The notes under the pieces: model-generated
Told to the model about the DNA's origin: nothing
The model's database searches: none
Seen by the model: only the letters and a program-made list of their open reading frames with translations
Program-made: the position numbers and the translations under genes
NCBI RefSeq assembly: GCF_018446385.1
Contig: NC_055996.1
Coordinates: 131,612,532-131,676,531, forward strand
Origin: Zingiber officinale
Lineage: Eukaryota > Streptophyta > Magnoliopsida > Zingiberales > Zingiberaceae
DNA length: 64,000 bases
Direction of reading: 5' to 3'
Shown here: piece by piece, positions 43,626-53,368 of the stretch
How positions within the stretch are numbered: position 1 is the first letter of the stretch
How the letters are laid out: each line of letters opens with the position of its first letter

Positions 43626-45138
43626 TGTTAGGGTTGATTGATGCTAGAGGGGGGGGGGGGGGGGGAATAGCTCGTCGCGCTCCATTTGCTTGCTTCGGTG
43701 TTGTTGATATGCAGCGGAAAGAACTTGAAACAAGACTCACAGCGCTAACACGTAAATATACTTGGTATCCACCTCAAGAAGAGGTAACTAATACAAGAAT
43801 TCACACGCGACACACACTCCATTAATACAAGAAGAGGTAACTACCGGAGGTGGAGAAACCTCATACAAGACTAACACAACAAGATATACAAGAAGAACAA
43901 AATACAAGCTAATACAATAGCAAATCTTACAAGTTTACAATGCAGAAATCCTAGCTTGCTCTTCTTCTAGCTTGAATACACCTCTTGACTTGCTTGGAAG
44001 TGTAACAACACACCTCTCTAAGCCTCCAAGATCTGGCGTGTCTATGTGAGCTCAGTGGAGAAGAACGCGTGAAGATCGGGATAGAGCTCGCAAAGAAGTT
44101 ATGAAGAAATCGCACTCCAACAGCTTTAACCTACGCAATGGTCACATCCCAATCGATTGGAGAGGCTTGGATCGATTGGTTGATCGATTCAGAGCGCCTC
44201 TATGCTCTGCTGAAAAAGGTTTGAATCGATCAGCTGATCGATTTAGCCTTTATCGCGACTCACACGATTTCTAGCCCCCAATCGATCAGCTGATCGACTG
44301 GGAAGGCTTCTGTGCGTGTGATATAAGTTCCCAATCGATCGACTGATCAATTGAGTTGTTGTTTATCGTTGCACTGTGCCCAATCGATCAGCTGATCGAT
44401 TGGCCTTGGTCCAATTTGATCACTTGATCAAATTGACCAACCCTAGCTTGCCCGAGTCAAGTCTAGGGTCGCCAAACCCAGCATCCGGTCAATCGTGACA
44501 TGTTGGGACTCCTCGTGCCTAGCATCCAGTCAACCATGACTTGCTGGGGCTTCTTCACCAAGTGTCCGGTCAATCCTTTGACCCACTTGGACTTTTCTTA
44601 TTGTGTCAAGTGTCCGGTCAACCTTGACCCACTTGGACTTTTCTCCTCGTGCCAAGTGTCCGGTCAACCTTGACCCACTTGGACTTACCGTCTCGTGCCA
44701 AGTGTCCCGTCCTCCATGACCCACTTGGATTTCCTTCCACCAGATGTCCGGTCACCCTTGACCCGTCTGGATTTCCTTGTGCTTGGCTTCACTCACTAGG
44801 TCTTTGTATCTGCCTAACTTCACTCACTAAGACTTTCCATCTGCCTGGCTTCACTCACCAAGACTTTCCCAACTGCCTAGCTTCACTCACTAGGTTTTGA
44901 TCTGCCTAACCTCCAATTAGGACTTTCCCAGTCAAGTATCCGGTCAAACCTTTGACCTACTTGACTCTTCTTCTCATCTAATTGGTCAAACCTTGGAATT
45001 ACACCAACAATCTTCTCAAACGGACGATTGCTCCTGCAATCTCCATATATTGCCAAACATCAAAACCCAAATATCAAGACTCAAACTTGAGCCAACTCAA
45101 ATTTAGTCAACCTTAACCTAAAGAATATTGCACCAACA
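43626..45138 (-). mobile_element. Solo LTR F in the repeat cluster
   Basis: 1513 bp, plus-strand ends TGTTAGGGTTGATTGATGC and GCACCAACA, 5 bp TSD TGTAT (43621-43625 and 45139-45143); the ~170 bp repeat unit continues across it. It carries a G17 run at about 43650, TCGATCAGNNGATCGATTGG palindromes (44145-44405), TGACCCACTTGGACTT-type repeats (44470-44770) and CTTCACTCACTAGG repeats (44785-44900), all in the order found inverted in LTR C, its closest relative here. Confidence 0.9.
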
Positions 45139-46386
45139 TGTATGATTATATTCATGTCCTCATATATCAATTTAACCCAATATATTCAGAGGAATGATTT
45201 TTTTAACATGTATGCTTGAAAAATTCAATTCGTGTTAAAAAAATCCAGCTGATGGACCAAAGATCTCGAATTGATATGAAACTAGATCTTATGTGTTTAG
45301 TTATTTCTCCTTATTATATCTAAGCCTTTAAATATCAATTTGACATAATATATTGAGAACAATGATTTTTTAAATATAAATTAGGATTTTTAAATAATTT
45401 TTATATTTAAAAAATTATTGCTCTCAATATATTGAGTCAAATTAACGTTTGAGGGTAAAAATATAATCAGAAGAGGTAGACAATTATGTAAGAACTAGGT
45501 TCATATTAATCTGAGGTCATTTATTTCATCAGCTAGTTTTTACTCAACATATTGAGAGTAATAATTTTTTGAACATAAATTAAAATTTTTAAATATATTT
45601 GTATTAAAAAATCAATGTTATTAATATATTGAGTTAAATTTACATTTGAGGATATGAATATAATTAGGAGAAATAGCCGAATATATAGTAACTATTTTCA
45701 TGTCAATCTGAGATCGTTTGGTATATCAACTAATTTTATCTAAAATTAACTTTCATTAAAAAAATAAAAAGTAAATTAGTCGACTGATTTGTTAAAAATT
45801 TCAGCGTTTCGACATGTAGTAAAATTAATTCGATTGATAAAAAAAATCAATTGATAGATAGGGGTAAAATAAAAAAAAATACATGATTTTAAAATTATTA
45901 AATTATATATTCATTTTCTACTTTATCCCTATTAGTCGATTGATTTTTTTATCAGTTAAAGTGATTTTGCTCTGTGCCAAAATTTTAAATAAATTAGTCA
46001 ACTAATTTACTTTTTTTAATCAAAATCAATTTTAGATAAAATCAGTTGATAAACTAAACGACCTCATATTGATATGAAACTAATTCATATATATTCGACT
46101 ATGTCTCCTAGTTATATCTATGCCCTCAAATACCAATTTGACCCAATATATTGAAAGTAATATTTTTTGAACATGAATATATTTGAAAAATTCAATTAGT
46201 GTTCAAAAAATACAGCTGATGGATCAAACTACTTCGGATTGACATGAAACTAGATCTTATGTGTTCGGCTAGTGCTCCTGATTATATTCGTGCCCTCAAA
46301 CATTAATTTGATCTAATATAGTGAGAGCAATGATTTTTTTTAACACAAATATATTTAAAGAATTTAATTTATGTTCAAAAAATCAT

Positions 46387-47279
46387 TGATGCGGTGATAG
46401 AGGGGGCCCACCAAGTGTGGGTCAAGGGTGGAGATAGCAGCATGCGTGGAGGTCAAGGTCAGGGTAGTCAACGGTAGAGAACCAACCGTCTCACCAAATG
46501 TGGGTCGAGTAGAAGTTGACTTCAACTGCCGATCGGGCCCGAAGTGTATGATCGACCCCGAAGTGTATGATTGACCAGCAGGTTCATTGGAGCAGATTGC
46601 TCGTCCAAATGGGATCAGTACAGCCAAAACATCAGATGCTCGCAACTGATCGAGCGAGTGTAAGGCCGACCGGAACTCATGTCTGATCGAGCCATAAACA
46701 ATCTGCCAAACTAAGTCACTATGAGGAAAAGCAGCTGAGGTCGATAGCACAGGGAATCCCGGCCGAGTGGCCACCCCGCTCGGTTGAATTGTGGGTCCTC
46801 TCTCATATCTCTTAATTTCTCTCTGGGAGGTAATGTTGTTGACAACTGGGCATGGTCAACAAGCGAATGGTGCAATGGAAGCTTCTACTGTATTGTCAGG
46901 GATTTGCATGCCCTATTAAGGTATGATGTCAAAGATACTTTTTTGACATATCTTTTCATAGGACGGTTGGAAAACATGCCTGCGCCTTAAGAAGCATGCA
47001 CGTCGCCTACTGTAACACTATATAAAGGGGGGGTCCATGCACCGGCGGAGGTATGTACTATTTGTTATTTTCACTTATGCTTTCACTGCTACTACGTTGC
47101 TCTGCCTTCTTTCTATTATTTTAGTGACTAACTTGAGCGTCGGAGGGCCAACACCGGGAATCCCTTCCCTGGCCCAGCACTGACGTTCTGTGTGTTACAG
47201 ATCAGAGCGGAGTTTTCACGAAGTCAACAGAGTAGCCATATTCCTAGCTAGCCTTCTTCACCATTTTCGGGCAGGATCA
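46387..47279 (+). repeat. Tat element 1 5' LTR
   Basis: Starts TGATGCGGTGATAGAGG, ends GGGCAGGATCA, 893 bp. It has a TATATAAAGGGGGGG box (47019-47033), CATGCACCGGCGGAGG, and TTGAGCGTCGGAGGGCC near its end. The following TAGTGGCACTATCTGTGGGA is a mutated version of the PBS seen in element 2. Confidence 0.85.
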
Positions 47280-47325
47280 TAGTGGCACTATCTGTGGGAA
47301 CGTAGTCTGTATCATAGACGTGGAG

Positions 47326-50011
47326 ATGAAGGACGCTGGACGACTCACGACTATGACGCTGACGAAGGAGGAGTTGGATATGCTGATACAAGCCTGGGCG
47401 ATCAAAATGCTAGAGCAACAACAATAGGCAATGACTGAGCGACACGTAAATGAACCCGCAACGTCAGCAGGGGGACAACAGGCCAGATATAGAGACCGAG
47501 TGGAGAATATATCTGTTCAGGGGCAGAACAAGAAGCTGACTAGCATATACGGGGATGCACCGATCTCCTTTCATCGGGCGTTGTTCCATACTCCCTCAAA
47601 GGAACAAGGCCAGGCATACAATGATCAAGGATCTTCCTCGGATTACGCACCTATGAGGGATACATGGGAGGGAAAGCACTAAGAACTAATGATTCGCTCG
47701 AACAGATCAACTGACAGTTCTCTCAGGGGATCCTGAATGACCCACTACCCTGACATTATACTCCATTGATGATCGGGGAATATAATGGGATGACTAATCT
47801 AGAGAACCATTTGATCAGATTTGACAACATAGCCACACTCCATCAGTACATCGATGGAGTAAAATGTCAAGTCCTCCTCACCACCCTCTTTGGATCAGCA
47901 CAACGGTGGTTCAGGTGATTGCCGATCGAATCAATGTATAGCTTCAAGGATTCCCAAGCGACATTCCTGCATCATTTTGCTAGCAGTCGCCATCACCAAA
48001 AGACGAGAGTTAATTTGTTCCTGGTGAAGCAAGGGCTTAAGGAAGCATCAAGGGCCTACATCAAGAGGTTCAACCATGTGGCTATGGATATCCCATCGAT
48101 CATCCGAGAGGTATTAGTGAATGCCTTCTCGCAAGGGCTGACTGAAGGAGAATTTTTTTGCTCACTGATCTAGAGGCCTCCAAAAGATTTTGATCACCTG
48201 CTCAGGCACGCCACCGAATACATAAACGTTAAGAAGGCCCAAGCGACACGAAGGAAGGAAGTGCCTGCTGAGTAGACTGCTCCTCCTGAACAGTGGCCAG
48301 TTAATCAGGCACCAAAGGGCCCTCGGTCGGGAGCAGCACAACTGCACCAGGAACCTCGAACTCATGTGGTGCAGCATGTAGCAGCAGACGACTGAAATCT
48401 GTGAGAGGCTGGCTGTGGACACTGTTATTTTGCTCCTTCCATCAATCAGCAACGTACAATATACAGGACTGCTATGACTTGAGGCCAATTTCAAGCCAAT
48501 TGGTTCCTCTGGGATACCGTCGTTGCTCACCAACTCTCAATCAACATCATTGGTGTCGGTCAGATGGGCAAAGAGAAGAAGAGAGACAGGTGGATGAGCA
48601 GTGTCATCGCCAGCCTCAGCGAAGGGGAAATGCAAGTCCAGCTTGAGCTTCGGCTGAGCGGACTAGACCCTCGGCTCGGGAGGAGAAAAATTGAAGCAAT
48701 GCCGCTCGAGGCGAGATTGTAATGATCATTGGTGGGCCAACTGATGGTGATTCCAACCGAGCAAGGAAGTCACACGCTCGGCGACTAGAGATACATGTTA
48801 TGCGATGCAGCAAGAAGAAGGCCGAGGGACCAAAGATCAGCATTGTCCCTCGAGGCCTAGAGAGAGTGGAAATCTCTCACGATGATGCCTTAATCATCTG
48901 ACGATAATATCTAATTATACTATTCACTGAACTTTTGTGGATACAGGAAGCTTGATGAATATCATCTTCAAGAAGACGTTCAACTAATTGCAAATCTATC
49001 GGAGCGAATTACAACCTTGATGACCCCGTTGTATGGGTTCATAGGCAATAAGGTATTGCCGATTGGCCAGACTCGGCTGACCATATCACTCGGAGAGGAG
49101 GCTCTTAAGAGGACTAGGACCACAAATTTCATCATGGTGGATGCGTCGTCTGCCTACAATGTAATATTGGATCGACCGGTCCTGAACGAGTTCCAAGCCG
49201 TAGTGTCCACCTTCTGTCAGAAGATCAAATTCCCGGTGAACAATGAGGTAGGTAAAGTCAAAGGCTACCAATTAGCATTTTGACGGTGCTACATCAAGAT
49301 GGTCAAATCCGAGGTGAAGGCCATGCAGAAGATTGAACGTTTGGAGGTAAACACCATCATGGAAGAACTACCCACGCTGTTTTATGAAGAGAAAGAGGAA
49401 GTTCAGATCCATCCTAACCAGTTGGAAGCCACGACGTTTGTCACCGCTGACTTGATAGATGAGAAGAAGGCGGAGCAGGTGGCATGGTTAAGCGAAATCA
49501 CGACGTGTTCGCCTGGTCAACTCATGAGCTCCCGAGCATTTCATCGAGCGTGGCTCAGCACGAGCTTCACGTCTGATCGAATGCTCGGCCGGTGAAGCAA
49601 AGGAAGAGGGACTTCAGCTCAAAGCGAAAACAAATCATCCGAGCGGAGATAGAAAAATTGCTGAAAGTCAGTCACATCCACGAGGTGCAATTTCTGAGCT
49701 AGTTGGCCAAGTCGTGCTGGTCTCTAAGCCGAGTAACAAGTGGCGAGTCTGCATCAACTTCCGTGATTTAATAAAATTTGCTCGAAAGACTTTTATCCTC
49801 TGCCTCGAATAGATCAAATGGTGGACTCTATAGCGGGTTGCGAGCTGATCTACATACTCGATGCTTTCCAAGGATACCATCATGTGCTGCTCGTCAAGGA
49901 AGATCAAGAGAAAGTTATCTTTGTTACAGTCGATGAGACCTGTTGTTACAATGTAATGTCATTCAGACTGAAGAATACCGGTGCCATTTATTAAAGACCG
50001 ATGAACAAGAT
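47326..50011 (+). pseudogene. Tat element 1 gag-protease-RT, frameshifted
   Basis: Pieces in order: N-terminal region from ATG 47326 (TMTLTKEELDML), FHRALFHTP (47567), capsid piece MPIESMYSFKDSQATFLHHF ... AYIKRFNHVAMDIPS (47919-48173), protease region QTRLTISLGEEALKRTRTTN ... YNVILDRPVLNEFQAV (49017-49283), linker ELPTLFYEEKEEVQIHPNQL. RT starts at VKQRKRDFSSKRKQIIRAEI (about 49590), with HIHEVQF, SNKWRVCINFRD (49736), LPRIDQMVDSIAGCELIYIL (49799) and CYNVMSFRLKNTGA (49945) readable across frames. Many stops and shifts: an old copy. Confidence 0.86.
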
Positions 50012-50884
50012 TGATCCGGTGGTAAGAGCCTAGGACCTCCTAACGAGGGGTCAGCGCCACGTGGAGGTCAAGGGGCCAAGTGGTCCGCCGGAGAAGGGTG
50101 AGCCGACCGGACTTGGAAGAAAAGGATAGGACTGATCGGCCGACCAATGGACATTCGGTAGTAAAAGGCGCCCTGACCGGGTCGGGGTTCCGACGCTCTG
50201 TCGAAACAGTAGTTAAGAGCCGAGCGGAAGAACCAGGAGAAAATGACACTGCTAACAGTCCCTACATAGCGCATACTGGAAATTTCCCCAGTGCATCAAT
50301 GTCAACGGCAGGCCGGACGCGAGGTGAGTGTCGTCCGTCCGGACGCGAGGTGAGTGCCGTCCGGCCATCGCGTAAAAGGAGGAGGGGCCGGCCGGACGGA
50401 CTCCCTGTCCAGCCGGTCGGACGCCCTGGATTATGAGCAGTAAAGAAGGGGGAACCTCTTCTGACAGCCGCCAAGTCGTATGGCTAGGCCATACTCCTAG
50501 TCTGACAACGGGGTGTCCTGTTGTCCCATCGAAGGCGCGATGGGACTGTTGCAGTATGGCGTCAGGTAAGCTTTCTGACAGGTGCATACCGAGGTATGAG
50601 CTGCGGACACGTATGCGCCTCGGTGGACATGTATTGGTTCTTTCACCGCTCTATATAAAGAGCCTCTTATTTCGCCGGAGGTAGCGTTCTAGGAGCTTCA
50701 AAGCCACTTTTTCCACTTGCTTACCTGACTTGAGCGTCGGAGGGTCGCCGCCGGGAACCCCTTCCCGGCCCGACTTCTGTGCAGGATCGCCGGAGGTTCG
50801 TGCGACCAGACGGAGGCCCACGCCATCGACTAGGAGCGCGCCACGTGCCCACCGTCCTTTGGTTCAGCGATTCGGACAGGATCA
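50012..50884 (+). repeat. Tat element 2 5' LTR
   Basis: 873 bp, TGATCCGGTGGTAAGAG to CGGACAGGATCA. TATATAAAGAG at 50651-50661, followed by CGCCGGAGGTAGCG; CCGGACGCGAGGTGAGTG duplicated at 50315-50355. Small ORFs on both strands (50040-51138) lie in this LTR and are not genes. Confidence 0.9.
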
Positions 50885-50887
50885 ATT

Positions 50888-50906
50888 TGGCGCCGTCTGT
50901 GGGAAC
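50888..50906 (+). promoter_or_regulatory. Primer-binding site of Tat element 2
   Basis: TGGCGCCGTCTGTGGGAAC three bases after the LTR end, the standard primer-site text of plant Tat-type Ty3 elements. Confidence 0.9.
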
Positions 50907-50929
50907 GCTCCTGCATCCAATCAGAAACA

Positions 50930-53035
50930 ATGGACGAGGCTGGACGACAACACACGGTGACGCTTTCGAACGAGGAACTCGACGCTTTGGTCGAGATAAG
51001 GGCCTCCAAGCTCGTGGAGCAAAAACAGAAAGCCACAGCCGAGCGGCCGGAGCAGCAAGCAACATCAGCGTCTGGTGGTCGAGCGGAAGCGCCACCAGCC
51101 ACCGTTGCATTTCATCGAGCCCTGTTCCGCACCCCTGAAGCCGTACCAGCTCACAGAGATAGGGGATCTTCTTCGGATGAAATGCCTAGACGAGATGACA
51201 GAAAGGGGAAAGCCCCCCGAGCGGACGCATCGCCCGAGCGGATCAATCGCCAATTTTCAGAGGCTATTCTACGAGACCCCCTGCCCAAGCATTACGTGCC
51301 TCCGACGATCGGCGAGTATAATGGGACAACCGACCCAGATGATCATTTGGGTAAGTTTGGCAACACGGCAACCCTACATCAATACACAGATGGGGTGAAG
51401 TGTCGGGTTTTCCTCACCACCCTCTCCGGGTAGGCTCAACGGTGGTTTCGGAGGTTGCCGGACGGATCCATCACGAGCTTCAAGGATTTCCGAACGGCCT
51501 TCCTCCACCATTTTGCAAGCAGCCGACGCTACCAGAAAACGAGCGTGAGCCTGTTCACCATCAAGCAAGAAGCCCGTGAATCGCTTCGAGGTTACATCCA
51601 GCGGTTCAACCAAGTGGCAATGAATATTCCAATGGCCACCTCGGAAACTATGATGAATGCCTTCACACAAGGCCTAGTGGATGGAGATTTCTTCCGATCG
51701 CTCATCCGAAAGCCGCCCCGGGATTATGATCACATGCTACACCGGGCTAACGAGTACATCAACGTGGAAGAAGCGCAAGCGGCCAGGAAAAAAGAAACTC
51801 CAGCCGAGCGGCCTCCTCCGTCCGAGCGGAAGCAACATGCCGCTGATCAGCCGCCCAGAGGACCGAGGGCCGAAGCAATCCGAGCCCCCCATGTCCGATC
51901 CCACGTGCAAGAGGTAGCTGCCGCTCGGCCAAAGCCAAGGAAGAAATGGACCCCGATGTTCTGCTCCTTCCACCGGACGGATACGCACAATACAAGGGAT
52001 TGTCGAAGTTTTCCCTTCGTGGCTCATCCCGTGCCCCGGAATGCCGGACGACGATCTCCCTCAGTCGACAGGCGGCAGAGAACTCATGACGCCGAACGGA
52101 CACGAACCGATAGGCCACAGCAACAGGCTCCCGATCGGCATCGTTCTCCAAGGCAGGAGAATCGCCGAGCGTCCAGAGAACGGTCCCGACCGTCCGCTCG
52201 GGAAGAGGAAAATAGAAGCAATACTTCCCGAGGCGAGATCAACGTTATTGCTGGCGGGCCGACCGGAGGAGACTCCAATCGAGCTAGAAAGGTAAGCGTC
52301 CGGCAGCTCCAAATTCATGCAGTCGGCTGCAGCCAAGAGTGGGCGAACGGACCGGAAATCAGTTTCGGGCCAGGGGACTTGGAAGGAGTTGAAGTACCCC
52401 ACGACGATGCTCTGCTCATCAAAGCAGTAATAGCCAATTACACTATTCACCGCGTATTTGTTGACACAGGGAGCTCAGTCAACATCTTATTCAAGAAGGC
52501 GTTCGATCAGCTGCAAATTGATCGAGCCGAGTTGTTACCCATGACAACTACGCTCTACGAAGTTCAGCCGGTCGGACAGATCCGGCTGGCTACCTCGCTG
52601 GGAGAAGAGCCGCTCAGGAGGACAAGGACAACAAACTTTGTGGTGGTCGACTCTCCCTCGTCCTACAACGTCATTTTGGGACGACCGACGCTCAGCGAAT
52701 TCCGAGCGGTCATCTCCACCTTCCATCAGAAGATCAAGTTCCCCGTGGAGGACAAAGTGGGAGAAGTACGGGGAGATCAGCTAGCAGCTCGGCGATGCTA
52801 CATCGAGATGGTCCGAGCAGAAGCCAATTCCGCTCGGAAGACGCCCCGGATCGAGGTAAACGCCATCACTGAGAAGCCACCTTCTTTAATTTATGAAGAA
52901 AAAGAGGAGGTACAGATTCACCCAACCCGATCGGAGGCCACGACTTTTATTGCGTCCGATTTGGAGGATGAAGCCGGACGGCAGCTGGATCGACCGTGGA
53001 GTACAAATCATCTCCAACCTTATCGAGCTGGATGA
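50930..53035 (+). pseudogene. Tat element 2 gag-protease fused to the pol C-terminus; one stop codon
   Basis: One frame of 702 codons broken only by TAG at 51431-51433 (before AQRWFRRLPDG). Residues 1-110: polar leader MDEAGRQHTVTLSNEELDAL. About 110-290: capsid with HYVPPTIGEYNGTTDPDDHL, SFKDFRTAFLHHFASSRR, RGYIQRFNQVAMNIP, GDFFRSLIRKPP. About 335-360: knuckle-like CSFHRTDTHNTRDCRSF (CX3HX4HX4C type). Protease active site VFVDTGSSVNILF near 513, then YNVILGRPTLSEFRAV. After EEVQIHPTRSEATTFIASDL the frame jumps to GRQLDRPWSTNHLQPYR and stop, the usual end of Tat integrase. RT, RNase H and integrase are thus missing, in frame. Such an element needs a partner for enzymes. Confidence 0.9.
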
Positions 53036-53368
53036 AAGGTGCACGAATGTAATTTATTTTTGTATATGCTAGTCGCCTATGTCCTTGTAATGCAGGAAGC
53101 AAAAAGATGAAAACGCATTGAGCATTATCCGCCGAACGGCCTACTGCGTGAAGACCCCGTGTCGTTCGGCCGGGGCGTACAAATATACCCAAACGCTCGA
53201 TGACGTAGACCCCGCGTCGTTCGGCAGTGTGAATTGTATCTGAGCCAAAGGCTTAGTATCGAAGGCCCCGGACCGTTCGGCCGGAGGTACATTAAACGAG
53301 CCGCACGCTCGATAACGAGGACCCCTCGCCCCTCGGCAGGGCGTATATAATTAGTTAAAAGTTAGCCG
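53036..53368 (+). other. Spacer between pol end and tandem array
   Basis: Contains three or four diverged ~55-60 bp repeats around AGACCCCGTGTCGTTCGGCC (53150, 53205, 53260), possibly an older generation of the array. No ORF. Confidence 0.6.

Larger units (their letters stand above)
42100..46386. repeat. Cluster of ~170 bp AT-rich units in both orientations
   Basis: A unit of about 170 bp recurs at least ten times. Landmarks, in order: CATGAAACTAGATCTTATGTG, CTCCTGATTATATTCATGC, CTCAAACATTAATTTGA, CAATATATTGAGAGCAATGA, TTTAAAAAATTCAAT, GCTGATGGACCAAA. Forward units lie at about 42655-43120, 43290-43420, 43575-43625, 45139-45390 and 46020-46386; inverted units at about 42490-42620, 43140-43290, 43430-43560, 45400-45530 and 45590-45740. 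Its left part (42120-42300) recurs at 45780-46030. No ORF. Split by solo LTR F, and its right edge meets the first Tat LTR. I cannot assign a superfamily. Confidence 0.8.
46387..50011 (+). mobile_element. Ty3/Tat element 1, left portion up to RT
   Basis: 5' LTR, leader, decayed gag-protease and the first half of RT, ending where Tat element 2 is inserted (50012). The remainder must lie right of the window. Layout and sequence parallel element 2. Confidence 0.85.

Noticed and set aside
44530..44900. ORFs rich in PSG/HLDL words near 44.6 kb
   Set aside because: Translations of the tandem repeats inside solo LTR F.
50040..51253. Several overlapping ORFs of 60-130 codons at 50-51 kb
   Set aside because: GC-rich Tat LTR and leader; only the gag frame from 50930 has family features.
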